DNA from: Hyphomicrobiales bacterium
Lineage (GTDB): Bacteria > Pseudomonadota > Alphaproteobacteria > Rhizobiales > Beijerinckiaceae
DNA: 64,000 nucleotides
NCBI GenBank assembly: GCA_027483945.1
Contig: JAIXTM010000017.1
Location: 62,001 to 126,000 of the forward strand
Direction: 5' to 3'
The position numbers and the translations under genes were made by a program. The notes beneath the pieces were generated by a model that was given only the letters and a program-made list of their open reading frames with translations, was not told the DNA's origin and did no database searches. Of this stretch, positions 8,876 to 19,111 are shown in pieces (within the stretch, counting starts at the first letter, position 1; each line of letters begins with the position of its first letter).

Positions 8876-9715
8876 CTAGCGCGGCTCGGGATCGAGACGG
8901 ATCGTGAGCGTCGTGGCGCGGCACGCGCCAACCGGCGCGGTGCAGCCCTGCTCCTGCTGGCGCAGGATCAGGCTCTCGCCCTGCCGCGTCAGCGTGTAGG
9001 AGCCCTTGCCGGCGGCGGTGACGCCGGAACCTGCCGCGCCGTAGCTGTGCGTTCCACCCTGGGCGCCGGTCGGAACATACGAGAACGTCACCTGACCGCC
9101 GGGGAACGAGCCCGTGAGCTGGAACGGCGCGTGGATCGAGCCGATGCGCGCCGGCGTGATCTTGACGCCGGACCCGCCGCCGCTGGCGCGCCACGGTCGG
9201 CACAGCTGGGCGGCCAGATCCGCGGCCGTCTGCCCCACAGCCCCGTCAATCTCCGCATGGGTCGCGTCGGCGGAGAAGCGTCCCGTCGCGGTGGCGATCG
9301 TGGCGCCGCCGCTATCCTTCACCTCGGCGGTCCAGGACGTCGTTGTCGCCGTCGCCGTCGCGGTGCCGGTGACCGTCATCGAAACGGGGATGAGGTGACC
9401 CGTCGGCACCCGCGACGCCGGATCGACGAGCGGCGATTGCTGCAGGGCCTGCTCCTTGAGCACCTCGTCCCGCTCCCTGCCCGTGGCGACCGCCGCCACC
9501 TTGCAGTCGCGGCGCTCCGGCTTGGACAGCTCTCCCGCCAGGAGGTTCTTCAGAAGCTCCGAGATGGCGAGCCCGATCTCCGGGATCTCGCTGCCCTCCT
9601 GCGCGGAGAAGGGTAGGATGCCGACACCCGCGCGGCCCTCATGGGCGGCGAGGGCCGGGCCGGCCGGGACCGGTGCAAGGGTCAGCGCGGACAGAAGCCA
9701 GAGAGCGTGTCGCAT
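8876..9715 (-). CDS. Secreted protein of unknown function, CsgG/TolB-like N-terminal segment
   Basis: 279 residues from the ATG at 9715, chosen because it begins a clean signal peptide (MRHALWLLSALTLAPVPAG, cleavage near ALA-A). After it comes AGVGILPFSAQ and a helix ISELLKNLLAGEL, resembling the fold start of CsgG/TolB-type periplasmic proteins (a G-x-L-P-F strand followed by a helix). The middle has a Thr/Ala-rich stretch (TGTATATATTTSW). The C-terminal part contains QLTGSFPGGQVTFSYVP and three cysteines. I do not recognise a named family. It stands alone between the gntR promoter and the ABC-F gene. Confidence 0.6.
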   Translation of the reverse strand: MRHALWLLSALTLAPVPAGPALAAHEGRAGVGILPFSAQEGSEIPEIGLAISELLKNLLAGELSKPERRDCKVAAVATGRERDEVLKEQALQQSPLVDPASRVPTGHLIPVSMTVTGTATATATTTSWTAEVKDSGGATIATATGRFSADATHAEIDGAVGQTAADLAAQLCRPWRASGGGSGVKITPARIGSIHAPFQLTGSFPGGQVTFSYVPTGAQGGTHSYGAAGSGVTAAGKGSYTLTRQGESLILRQQEQGCTAPVGACRATTLTIRLDPEPR

Positions 9716-9812
9716 GTCGCAAGCCCGTTTCGCTGGAGCTGCCCCGTTTGGCGCGGCTCCCGTCAGCTTGCCGCCAAGCGAAGCGCAGTCAAGCCCGCTG
9801 GCGCGGCGGACT

Positions 9813-11435
9813 TCAGCTGCGCAGGCCGGGCGCCTCCTGCCCCGTGCGGGCGACATATTCGGTGTAGCCCCCGCCATAGGCATGGATGCCGTCCGGCGCG
9901 ACCTCCAGCACCCGGTTGGACAGGGCCGCCAGGAAATGCCGGTCGTGGGACACGAAGAGCATCGTGCCCTCGTAATCCTTCAGCGCCTCGATCAGCATCT
10001 GCTTGGTGGCGATGTCCAGGTGGTTGGTCGGCTCGTCCAGCACCAGGAAGTTCGGCGGGTCGAAAAGCATGTGCGCCATGACGAGCCGGGCCTTCTCGCC
10101 GCCCGACAGGACCCGGCAGCGCTTCTCCACGTCGTCGCCCGAGAAGCCGAAGCACCCGGCGAGCGCGCGCAGCGAGCCCTGGCCCGCTTGCGGAAAAGAG
10201 CTTTCCAGCCATTCGAACACGGTCTGCTCGCCGTCGAGCAATTCCATGGCGTGCTGGGCGAAATAGCCGAGCTTGACGTTGGCGCCGATGCGGATCGTGC
10301 CCGCATCCGGCTCGGCGGTGCCGGTGACGAGTTTCAGCAGCGTCGACTTGCCGGCGCCGTTGACGCCCATCACGCACCAGCGCTCCTTCCGGCGCACCTG
10401 GAAGTCGAGCCCCTCGTAGATCGTGCGGCTGCCGTAGCGCTTGTCGACGCCCTTGAGGCTGACGACGTCGTCGCCGGAACGCGGCGCGGGCCGGAATTCG
10501 AACATCACCGTCTCGCGCCGGCGCGGCGGCTCGACCCGGTCGATCTTGTCGAGCTTCTTCACCCGGCTCTGCACCTGCGCCGCGTGGGAGGCACGCGCCT
10601 TGAACCGCTCAATGAAGGCGATCTCCTTGGCAAGCATCGCCTGCTGGCGCTCGAACTGCGCCTGCTGCTGCTTCTCCGCCAGCGCCCGCTGCTGCTCGTA
10701 GAAGGCATAGTCGCCCGAATAGGAGGTCAGGGACCCGGCATCGATCTCGATGATCTTGCCGACGATCCGGTTCATGAACTCGCGGTCGTGCGATGTCATG
10801 ACGAGCGTGCCCTCATAGGCCTTGAGGAAGCCCTCGAGCCAGATCAGGCTCTCGATATCCAGGTGGTTGGACGGCTCGTCGAGCAGCATGGCGTCGGGCC
10901 GCATGAGGAGGATGCGCCCCAGCGCGACGCGCATCTTCCAGCCGCCGGACAGCGCGCCGACATCCCCGTCCATCATCTCCTGCGAGAAGCCGAGACCCGC
11001 CAGGACCTCCCGCGCCCGCCCGTCGAGCGCATAGCCGTCGAGCTCCTCGAACCGGGACTGCACCTCGCCGTAGCGCAGGATGATCTCGTCCATCGCGTCG
11101 GCCTGGTCTGGATCGGCCATGGCCGCCTCCAGCGCCTTCAGCTCGGCGGCCACGACGCTGACGGGGCCTGCGCCCTCCATGACCTCGGCGACCGCGCTGC
11201 GCCCGGCCATGTCGCCGACATCCTGGCTGAAATAGCCGATCGTCACCCCGCGATCGACGGAGACCTGGCCCTCGTCGGGCTTCTCCTCGCCCGTGATGAG
11301 CCGGAACAGGGTCGTCTTGCCGGCTCCGTTCGGGCCCACGAGCCCGATCTTCTCGCCCCGCTGCAGCGCCGCCGACGCCTCCACGAACACGATCTGCCGG
11401 CCGTTCTGCTTGCCGATGCCTTCCAGCCGAATCAT
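9813..11435 (-). CDS. ABC-F family ATPase (ribosome-associated, Uup/YbiT/EttA-like)
   Basis: 540 residues with two ABC ATPase domains and no membrane segments. Walker A motifs GPNGAGKTT (first half) and GVNGAGKST (second half), signatures LSGGWKMR and LSGGEKAR, Walker B LLDEPSNHLD and VLDEPTNHLD. Between them is a charged linker (ALAEKQQQAQFERQQ) characteristic of ABC-F proteins, which act on the ribosome E site during translation instead of transporting solutes. Not clearly an antibiotic-resistance type. Encoded just downstream of tRNA-Thr on the same strand. Confidence 0.92.
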   Translation of the reverse strand: MIRLEGIGKQNGRQIVFVEASAALQRGEKIGLVGPNGAGKTTLFRLITGEEKPDEGQVSVDRGVTIGYFSQDVGDMAGRSAVAEVMEGAGPVSVVAAELKALEAAMADPDQADAMDEIILRYGEVQSRFEELDGYALDGRAREVLAGLGFSQEMMDGDVGALSGGWKMRVALGRILLMRPDAMLLDEPSNHLDIESLIWLEGFLKAYEGTLVMTSHDREFMNRIVGKIIEIDAGSLTSYSGDYAFYEQQRALAEKQQQAQFERQQAMLAKEIAFIERFKARASHAAQVQSRVKKLDKIDRVEPPRRRETVMFEFRPAPRSGDDVVSLKGVDKRYGSRTIYEGLDFQVRRKERWCVMGVNGAGKSTLLKLVTGTAEPDAGTIRIGANVKLGYFAQHAMELLDGEQTVFEWLESSFPQAGQGSLRALAGCFGFSGDDVEKRCRVLSGGEKARLVMAHMLFDPPNFLVLDEPTNHLDIATKQMLIEALKDYEGTMLFVSHDRHFLAALSNRVLEVAPDGIHAYGGGYTEYVARTGQEAPGLRS

Positions 11436-11605
11436 GATGCGTCAATCGTCCTTCGTGCCACTATGGGGCGCGGCCATACGCGAGCGGGCGCGGAAGGGGA
11501 AGGGCAGGACCGTTGCCCGTCCATCGGGCTGAAAGCCGTGACGCATCATGCAGAGACGTGGGGCCGATGCGGCCGGCAAAGACCGATCAAGCGAGGCGGA
11601 CTGGC

Positions 11606-11680
11606 TGGTGCTGCGAGAGAGGATTGAACTCTCGACCTCTTCATTACCAATGAAGTGCTCTACCACTGAGCTACCGCAGC
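11606..11680 (-). tRNA. tRNA-Thr (anticodon GGT), CCA encoded
   Basis: Complete cloverleaf on the minus strand: acceptor GCTGCGG pairs with TCGCAGC (one G-T), D arm GCTC/GAGC, anticodon stem CTTCA/TGAAG around loop TTGGTAA giving anticodon GGT (reads ACC/ACU), T arm GAGAG-TTCAATC-CTCTC, discriminator A, then an encoded CCA. Confidence 0.96.
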
Positions 11681-11791
11681 AGGCCGGCGCGGGCGGCTTC
11701 TAAAGCGCCCGGCGAACGGGGCGGACCTTTGCCACAAAGCGGCCGGGCAGGCAACACTTAAGGGCGTCCGCCGTCCCGCCCGGCGCCGGCG

Positions 11792-13018
11792 TCACGCGGC
11801 GCTGCGGATCGCGGTGCGCGGCAGGCCGAGCGCGTCCCACGTCTCCACCAGGGCGGCGACGAGGTGGTCGATCATCGCCGCATCGTGGAACGGCGTCGGC
11901 GTCACGCGCAGGCGCTCGGTGCCGCGTGGCACGGTGGGATAATTGATCGGCTGTACGTAGATGCCGTGGGCCTCCAGCAGCCGGTCGCTGGCTTCCTTCA
12001 CCCGCTGGGCGTCGCAGACCATCACCGGCACGATATGGGTGTCGCCCGCCATCACGGGGATGCCGGCCTTGGCCAGCCGCACCTTCACCTGCGCCACCTG
12101 CGCGCGGTGGCGCAGCCGCAGTGCTTGGCCGGCCTTCAGCACCTCGACAGAGGCGAGGGCGGCGGCCGCCACCGCCGGCGGCAGGGCCGTGGTGAAGATG
12201 AAGCCGTGGGCATAGGAGCGGATCGCGTCGATGACGTTGGCTTTGCCCGTGAGGTAGCCGCCGATGCAGCCGAAGCCCTTGGCGAGTGTCGCCTCGATGA
12301 TGTCGATGCGGTGCGCCGAGCCCGTCTCCTGCGAATAGCCGCCGCCGCGGTCGCCGTAGAGCCCGACCGCATGGACCTCGTCGAGATAGGTCATGGCGCC
12401 GTATGTCTCGGCGAGGTCGCAGATCGCGTGGATCGGCGCCACGTCGCCGTCCATGGAATAGACGCTCTCGAACAGGATCACCTTCGGCCGCGCCGGATCG
12501 GCGGCGGCAAGGATCTCCTCCAGGTGTCCAAGGTCGTTGTGCCGGAAGATGACCTTCTCGCGCCGGCTCTGCCGCACGCCCTCGATCATCGAATTGTGGT
12601 TCTTCTCGTCGGAGATCAGCAGGCAGTCCGGCAGGAGCTTGGCGAGCGTGGAGATGCCCGCCTGGTTCGAGACGTAGCCGGAGGTGAAGAGCAGCGCGGC
12701 TTCCTTGCCGTGGAGGTCTGCGAGCGACCGCTCCAGCGCGACGAGCGGCGAGGACGTGCCCGCGATGTTGCGCGTGCCGCCGGCCCCGACGCCGAGGCGC
12801 GCGGCAGTGTCGCGCATGGCCTCGATCACGGTCGGATGGCAACCCATGCCGAGATAATCGTTGGTGCACCACATCACGACGGGCCTGGGTCCGTCGGGTC
12901 CGTGCCACAGCGCATGGGGAAAGCGCGAGGCGTCGCGCTCCAGCGTCACGAAGCTGCGGTAGCGCTTCTCGCGCTTCACGTCCGCGAGCGCCGCGTCGAA
13001 ATACCGGTCGTAATCCAT
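11792..13018 (-). CDS. hemA: 5-aminolevulinate synthase (ALAS)
   Basis: 408 residues from MDYDRYFD, the standard start of alphaproteobacterial ALAS. Condenses glycine and succinyl-CoA to 5-aminolevulinate with PLP, the first step of haem synthesis. Visible: [19 protein letters not shown] (glycine-rich substrate loop), [23 protein letters not shown] with the PLP-ring Asp and His, and [11 protein letters not shown] holding the Schiff-base lysine. An alternative start at 13099 adds 27 residues and has the better Shine-Dalgarno (see separate entry). Single gene, divergent from the small gene and murA. In rhizobia this gene is often under oxygen and iron control. Confidence 0.95.
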   Translation of the reverse strand: MDYDRYFDAALADVKREKRYRSFVTLERDASRFPHALWHGPDGPRPVVMWCTNDYLGMGCHPTVIEAMRDTAARLGVGAGGTRNIAGTSSPLVALERSLADLHGKEAALLFTSGYVSNQAGISTLAKLLPDCLLISDEKNHNSMIEGVRQSRREKVIFRHNDLGHLEEILAAADPARPKVILFESVYSMDGDVAPIHAICDLAETYGAMTYLDEVHAVGLYGDRGGGYSQETGSAHRIDIIEATLAKGFGCIGGYLTGKANVIDAIRSYAHGFIFTTALPPAVAAAALASVEVLKAGQALRLRHRAQVAQVKVRLAKAGIPVMAGDTHIVPVMVCDAQRVKEASDRLLEAHGIYVQPINYPTVPRGTERLRVTPTPFHDAAMIDHLVAALVETWDALGLPRTAIRSAA

Positions 13019-13096
13019 CAAATCCGGTCCGGCTGTGGTGGGCGCGGCCTCGTCCCGGCAAAGGTCCGGGCCGGCTGCCTTTTTTGGCATCATTCT

Positions 13097-13114
13097 CATG
13101 TAACCGCCCTCCTC
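13097..13114 (-). promoter_or_regulatory. Strong RBS with an alternative hemA start
   Basis: On the minus strand GAGGAGGG (13107-13114) precedes an in-frame ATG (13099) by 7 nt. The family-typical ATG at 13018 has no comparable RBS (only GGACCGGA). Either hemA here has a 27-residue N-terminal extension or the leader encodes extra residues that homologues lack. Confidence 0.5.
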
Positions 13115-13252
13115 ACAACCGGCCGCTTCGCCGCAGGCGGCGTTCGCGCGCGTGCGCGGCCGCACTTGTGAAGCCTTCCACCTGCGTCTATCGAGGCAGG
13201 AGCCCGACGACATTGATCGAGCGCAAGGCGACAGGCTTCGGACGGCAGGCGG

Positions 13253-13423
13253 ATGGAGAAGGCCGGGGACGACAGGCGCGCGCGGCTGGCTGCCGCCCTC
13301 CGCGAGAACCTGAAGCGCCGCAAGGCCCAGACGCGCGGCCGGGACGGCGTTCAGCCCAAGCGGAACGAGAACGCGCCCGCAGCCGTTGAGCCGGGCCGCG
13401 ACGGCGGCCGCGACGCCACCTGA
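13253..13423 (+). CDS. Small basic conserved protein upstream of murA
   Basis: 56 residues, highly charged: [20 protein letters not shown] at residues 8-27, then a Pro/Gly/Arg-rich tail. Short proteins with this [11 protein letters not shown] motif are frequently found next to murA in Hyphomicrobiales. It ends 42 nt before murA on the same strand. Function unknown; the amphipathic basic helix could bind nucleic acid or membrane (inference). The Shine-Dalgarno is weak. Confidence 0.6.
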   Translation: MEKAGDDRRARLAAALRENLKRRKAQTRGRDGVQPKRNENAPAAVEPGRDGGRDAT

Positions 13424-13465
13424 AGCCGGCGCGCGCCTTTCAAAACGAGAGAAGAACAGCAGGAC

Positions 13466-14758
13466 ATGGATCGCATTCAGATTACCGGCGGCGCCGGCCT
13501 CAACGGCACCATCCCGATCTCCGGCGCGAAGAACGCGGCCCTGCCGCTGATGATCGCCAGCCTGCTGACCGACGAGACGCTGACCCTCGCCAACGTGCCG
13601 CGCCTGTCGGACGTCACCGCCCTCGCGCGCATCCTGTCCAATCACGGCGTCGACCGCATGGTCGCCGGCAAGCGGGCCGGCCAGTCGGCCGAGACCGGCC
13701 AGACGATCAGCCTCACCGCCCGCACCATCGTCGACACCTGCGCGCCCTACGAACTCGTCTCCACCATGCGCGCGAGCTTCTGGGTCATCGCCCCGCTCAT
13801 CGCCCGCACCGGCGAGGCGCGCGTCTCGCTGCCCGGCGGCTGCGCGATCGGCACGCGTCCGGTGGACCTGCTGCTCATGGCGCTGGAGAAGCTCGGCGCC
13901 CAGGTCGAGATCGATCGCGGCGACGTCGTCGCCAAGGCCCCGAAGGGCCTGGTCGGCGGCGAGATCGTGTTCCCCAAGGTCACGGTCGGCGGCACGCATA
14001 CCGCGCTCATGGGCGCGGTGCTCGCCCGGGGCACCACGCATATCGTCAACGCCGCCCGCGAGCCGGAAGTGACGGACCTTGCCCAGTGCCTCGTCAAGAT
14101 GGGCGCGAAGATCGAGGGCATCGGCACCTCCCATCTCACGGTCACCGGCGTCGCGCGCCTCGGCGGCACGCACCATGCCGTTCTGCCGGACCGGATCGAG
14201 ACCGGCACCTATGCCATGGCGGTCGCCATGACCGGCGGCGACGTGCTGCTGGAAGGCGCCCGGGCCGACCTCCTGGATTCCGCGCTCGGCATCCTGGGCC
14301 AGACCGGCGCCGAGGTGACGGCCGAGGACGAAGGCATCCGCATCCGTCGCAACGGCGGCGGCATCGCGCCGGTCGATGTCACGACCGAGCCCTTCCCCGG
14401 CTTCCCGACCGACCTGCAGGCGCAGTTCATGGCACTGATGACCCGCGCCGGCGGCACCTCCACCATCCGCGAGACGATCTTCGAGAACCGCTTCATGCAC
14501 GTCCAGGAACTGGCGCGCCTTGGCGCCCGGATCCGGCTGGACGGCGACGTCGCCCATGTGGAGGGCGTCGACCGGCTGAAGGGCGCGCAGGTCATGGCGA
14601 CGGATCTTCGCGCGTCGGTCTCGCTCGTCATCGCCGCGCTTGCCGCCGAGGGCACGACGACGATCAACCGCGTCTATCATCTGGATCGCGGCTTCGAGGC
14701 GCTGGAAGCCAAGCTGTCGCGCTGCGGCGCGCAGGTGGAGCGGATTTCCGGCGGCTAG
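13466..14758 (+). CDS. murA: UDP-N-acetylglucosamine 1-carboxyvinyltransferase
   Basis: 430 residues, full length. Transfers enolpyruvate from PEP to UDP-GlcNAc, first committed step of peptidoglycan synthesis, cytoplasmic. Visible: [10 protein letters not shown] with the PEP-binding Lys, [14 protein letters not shown] with the active-site Cys at residue 126 (the fosfomycin target residue), [17 protein letters not shown] with the catalytic Asp, and ENRFMHV. Probably cotranscribed with the 56-residue gene upstream; the gene pair converges on a small exported protein gene. Confidence 0.97.
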   Translation: MDRIQITGGAGLNGTIPISGAKNAALPLMIASLLTDETLTLANVPRLSDVTALARILSNHGVDRMVAGKRAGQSAETGQTISLTARTIVDTCAPYELVSTMRASFWVIAPLIARTGEARVSLPGGCAIGTRPVDLLLMALEKLGAQVEIDRGDVVAKAPKGLVGGEIVFPKVTVGGTHTALMGAVLARGTTHIVNAAREPEVTDLAQCLVKMGAKIEGIGTSHLTVTGVARLGGTHHAVLPDRIETGTYAMAVAMTGGDVLLEGARADLLDSALGILGQTGAEVTAEDEGIRIRRNGGGIAPVDVTTEPFPGFPTDLQAQFMALMTRAGGTSTIRETIFENRFMHVQELARLGARIRLDGDVAHVEGVDRLKGAQVMATDLRASVSLVIAALAAEGTTTINRVYHLDRGFEALEAKLSRCGAQVERISGG

Positions 14759-14762
14759 GTCC

Positions 14763-15095
14763 TCAGCGCGTCCACCACGGCTCGGCCGGACGGCAGGCGT
14801 TTTTCCATGGATCGCATGCGTCGGGCCGCTGCCGGTCGAGGCTGTTATAGCGCGGGTCGAAGCCGCCATGGGCCCCGTACATCCGCCAGCCTTCCTCCAC
14901 CATGTCGTCGCGGTAATGGTGGTCCAGCGTCGGCACGGTGACGATCACCTCCTTGCGCGGCTGATAGGGCGGCGCATCCGGCCGTTCGTAGGAGCCGCCA
15001 TCGGCCCGCGCGCCGGCGGCGATCGCCGAAGCGAGCGCCACGACCGCGAGGGTGGTGCGGAGCCGGAGGAAGAGGATCGGCGTCATGGCGATCAC
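14763..15095 (-). CDS. Small exported protein of unknown function
   Basis: 110 residues with a signal peptide ([20 protein letters not shown], cleaved near residue 31) and a short mature part rich in Pro, Tyr, Trp and Asp: [20 protein letters not shown] and a C-terminal pair of cysteines ([10 protein letters not shown]) likely to form a disulfide. ATG at 15086 is an alternative start. Its stop is 4 nt from the convergent murA stop. No family recognised. Confidence 0.6.
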   Translation of the reverse strand: MIAMTPILFLRLRTTLAVVALASAIAAGARADGGSYERPDAPPYQPRKEVIVTVPTLDHHYRDDMVEEGWRMYGAHGGFDPRYNSLDRQRPDACDPWKNACRPAEPWWTR

Positions 15096-15252
15096 CTCAG
15101 CGCGCCTTGGCCTCCCGGCGCAAGCGGATTTGGCGATTATGCTTTCCGCCGGGCGCGGTTGCGCGGCCCGACGGGCCCGATTAACAGAAGGCCGAGACTA
15201 GCCTTGCCGGGATGACGCAAGCCCGGGCCGTACCCAATCCGGAGACGAGGCC

Positions 15253-15692
15253 GTGGACGACACGCGCGACATGCTCAAGCTGATCGCCCTCGATGCGGAG
15301 GACCTGGCGATCGTGTCCGCCCACATGCAGGACGCGGTGCTGAAGGTCGCCGACTGCGCTTATCTGCCCCGCGAGCGACGCTTCGCCATGGTGGCCTGCC
15401 GCTTCGACTGGGAGCGCCCCGACGATCCCCATCGCCGGCTGTCGGGCCTGCACTTCGAGAGCGTGCTCGGCGTCCGCAAGGTCGGCATGCCGGACGATCC
15501 CGGTGCTGCCATGAACCTCCTCGCCATCACCTTCGAGCCGGGCGAAGCGCCGGGCGGCGAGGTCACGCTCTTCTTCTCCGGCGACGCCGCGATCCGCCTG
15601 ACGGTTGAATGCGTGGAGGCGCAGATCAAGGATCTGGGTCCGGTCTGGACCGCGGGCGGCTGCCCCGAGCACAAGATCGACGGGCCCGCCTG

Positions 15693-15693
<1 letters not shown>
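15253..15693 (+). CDS. DUF2948 family protein
   Basis: 146 residues. DMLKLIALDAEDLAIVSAHM at the start and the later segment RRFAMVACRFDWE are diagnostic of DUF2948, a small alphaproteobacterial family found between murA and hisD. No catalytic motif is apparent. Its stop overlaps the hisD start (TGATG), so the two are translationally coupled. Function unknown. Confidence 0.88.
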
Positions 15694-16985
<1,292 letters not shown>

Positions 16986-16997
16986 AAAGGAGGTCCC

Positions 16998-17480
16998 ATG
17001 ACGGAGCGATCGGATCGGCAGCGCCTGGTCGCCGTCACGCTGGACGAGGCTTCCATCGGCCGCGGCTCCGCCGACCAGGAGCACGAGCGGGCGGTCGCGA
17101 TCTACGATCTTGTGGAGCGCAACCATTTCGCTCCCTGCGGCCATGAAGGGGGCCCCTACGAGCTCGCGATCTCGCTGGTCGACGGCAAGCTCTGCTTCGC
17201 CATGCGCGAGCCGGAGACGGGGGACGGGCTCACCCATTACCTCTCGCTGACCCCGATGCGGCGGTTCATCCGCGACTACAAGATGGTCTGCGACAGCTAT
17301 TATGAGGCGATCCGGACCGCCTCGCCCACCCAGATCGAGGCCATCGACATGGGACGGCGCGGCCTGCACGACGAGGCCGCCGAGGCCCTGCGCCAGCGCC
17401 TCAAGGACAAGATCGAGATCGATTTCGACACTGCGCGGCGGCTCTTCACCCTCGTCTTCGCGTTGCACTGGAGGGGCTGA
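16998..17480 (+). CDS. UPF0262 family protein
   Basis: 160 residues. [14 protein letters not shown] at the start, then [15 protein letters not shown] and [17 protein letters not shown] are the family signature of UPF0262, an uncharacterised alphaproteobacterial family that regularly follows hisD. A strong ribosome binding site (AAAAAGGAGG) precedes the ATG by a few bases. No enzyme motif seen. Confidence 0.9.
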   Translation: MTERSDRQRLVAVTLDEASIGRGSADQEHERAVAIYDLVERNHFAPCGHEGGPYELAISLVDGKLCFAMREPETGDGLTHYLSLTPMRRFIRDYKMVCDSYYEAIRTASPTQIEAIDMGRRGLHDEAAEALRQRLKDKIEIDFDTARRLFTLVFALHWRG

Positions 17481-17483
17481 CCC

Positions 17484-17927
17484 ATGCGGGGGGAGCGGCA
17501 GCGTGTCGGCGCCGTCCTCTTTGCCTGCGCGTTCAACTGCGTCCGCTCGCCCATGGCCGAGGCCATCGCCAAGCATTACTTCGGGAAATCGCTCTACGTG
17601 CAGTCCGCCGGCGTGCGCAAGGACGAGCTGGATCCGTTTGCGGTCGCGGTGCTGGACGAGATCGGCATCGATATGTCCCGTCACAAGCCCCAGACCATCG
17701 ACGATCTGGAGGAATGGGAAGGGCTGAACTTCGACCTCATCGTGACGCTGTCGCCGGAGGCCCACCACAAGGCGCTCGACCTCACCCGCACCCTCGCCGC
17801 CGACGTCGAATACTGGCCGACCCAGGATCCGACCGCCGTCCAGGGCTCGCGGGAACAGATGCTGGACGCCTATCGCGAGGTCCGCGACGGCCTGATCCGC
17901 CGCATCAAGGAACGCTTCGCCGCCTGA
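17484..17927 (+). CDS. Low-molecular-weight protein tyrosine phosphatase-like protein
   Basis: 147 residues. The P-loop FACAFNCVRSPMAEA gives the C-x5-R phosphatase signature with Cys15 and Arg21, and a YWPTQDP segment near the C terminus supplies the general-acid Asp. Family members dephosphorylate protein tyrosine or are arsenate-reductase-like. The loop differs from the usual C-x-G-N-x-C-R-S-P by Phe in place of Gly and one extra residue before Arg relative to the second Cys. Starts 4 nt after the UPF0262 stop. Confidence 0.85.
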   Translation: MRGERQRVGAVLFACAFNCVRSPMAEAIAKHYFGKSLYVQSAGVRKDELDPFAVAVLDEIGIDMSRHKPQTIDDLEEWEGLNFDLIVTLSPEAHHKALDLTRTLAADVEYWPTQDPTAVQGSREQMLDAYREVRDGLIRRIKERFAA

Positions 17928-17930
17928 GCC

Positions 17931-18248
17931 CTAGAGGCCGAGAGACCGCCACGCGACGATGAAGGCAAGGCCCGCCGCCAGCGCCAGGATGTCGTTGCGC
18001 CGCCAGATCATCACCGCCAGCGCGATGACGAGGGTGATGACCGCGCCTGGGCCGGCCTTGGCGACGATCGGCAGCACGGTTGCCAGGATGATCGAGCCCG
18101 GCAGGGCCTTGAGCGCCCGCTCCACCGGCGGGGTCACGTTGACCACGCTCATGATGAGCACGCCGCTGATCCGGCACAGATAGGTCGTCACCGCCATCAC
18201 CGCGATGACCATGACGTCGGCCGGCAGGGCGCTGATCGTCTCAATCAT
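17931..18248 (-). CDS. azlD: Branched-chain amino-acid exporter subunit AzlD
   Basis: 105 residues from the ATG at 18248, four hydrophobic helices, with VTTYLCRISGVLIM near the N terminus and RALKALPGSIILATVLPIV, typical of AzlD/LivH-type small subunits. Works with AzlC to export branched-chain amino acids or methionine. The start overlaps the azlC stop by 8 nt. The longer frame upstream lies within azlC and is not used. Confidence 0.87.
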   Translation of the reverse strand: MIETISALPADVMVIAVMAVTTYLCRISGVLIMSVVNVTPPVERALKALPGSIILATVLPIVAKAGPGAVITLVIALAVMIWRRNDILALAAGLAFIVAWRSLGL

Positions 18249-18996
18249 CGGCCTTCTCCGGCAGAAACGCCCCCGCGAGGCCGCCCGCGACGGCACCGAC
18301 GACGATGTAGAGATAGCCGCCGACGAGCTGGGAGAAGATCAGGGCAGCCAGTCCGCCGACCGCCCAGGGCACGGCCGGCCGCGCCCCGCGCCAGAGCGGT
18401 ACCAGCATGATGGCGAACATGATCGGGATGACCAGATCGAGGCCGAAGCGCGCCGGATCGCCGATGGAGCTGCCGGCGAGATAGCCCGGCACTGCCGCGA
18501 TCACCCAGAGCGGCCAGGTCAGCAGCCCGACCCCGAGCAGAACGCCGAAATCGCGGCCGCCGGACTCGTAGTGTCGCAGCCCGATCACCCAGGACTGGTC
18601 GGTGAAGAGAAAAAGGTTCACGGCGTTCAGCGGCAGCGGCGCATGTTTCAACCAGGGCTGCAGCGAAGCGCCCATCAGGATCATGCGGGCATTGATCGCC
18701 GCTGTGAGGATCGCGATCGTGCCGAGCGACGCGAGCGTCCAGCTCTCCGCCCAGATCTGCAGGATCACCATCTGCGACAGGCCGGCATAGACGATGCCGC
18801 TCATCGCCAGCGTCTCGCCGAGCGTTAGCCCCTTGGCCGCCGCCGCCGCGCCATAGACCGTCGCGAAGGTCAGGATCCCCGGTACGAACGGCATCACCAT
18901 GCGCATGCCCAGGAGACAGCCCTGCCAGGTCAGGCCGGGTTGCGCGGCGGCCGGCCGGCTCGTGGCCTCCTGCGGGGACGGGGAGATGTCGTTCAT
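18241..18996 (-). CDS. azlC: Branched-chain amino-acid exporter subunit AzlC
   Basis: 251 residues, seven to eight membrane helices. Contains PGILTFATVYGAAA, GLSQMVILQIWAE and INARMILMGASL, characteristic of the AzlC/YgaZ family. Exports branched-chain amino acids together with AzlD, which follows on the same transcript. The promoter region is shared with the divergent phosphopantetheinyl transferase gene. Confidence 0.9.
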   Translation of the reverse strand: MNDISPSPQEATSRPAAAQPGLTWQGCLLGMRMVMPFVPGILTFATVYGAAAAAKGLTLGETLAMSGIVYAGLSQMVILQIWAESWTLASLGTIAILTAAINARMILMGASLQPWLKHAPLPLNAVNLFLFTDQSWVIGLRHYESGGRDFGVLLGVGLLTWPLWVIAAVPGYLAGSSIGDPARFGLDLVIPIMFAIMLVPLWRGARPAVPWAVGGLAALIFSQLVGGYLYIVVGAVAGGLAGAFLPEKADD

Positions 18997-19111
18997 GCGC
19001 GCCGTCGATGCCCTTGGCCGGCTTCTCCGTCAATGCACGGGGCTGCATGGCGGGGATGCGCGCTTTGCCTCCCCCTCGACGCGGGGCCGTTGCCGTGATG
19101 GTCTGGCGGCC

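Noticed and set aside
9456-11627. Long plus-strand frame antisense to the ABC-F gene
   Set aside because: Same high-GC artefact; the minus strand codes a complete two-domain ABC-F protein.
11792-14869. A 1025-codon minus-strand frame fusing hemA to antisense murA
   Set aside because: The N-terminal 600 residues are the reverse of murA; only the C-terminal part is the real ALAS protein.
15609-15692. A longer hisD start
   Set aside because: The extension lies within the DUF2948 gene, and the 15693 ATG has the correct overlap and the family N terminus.
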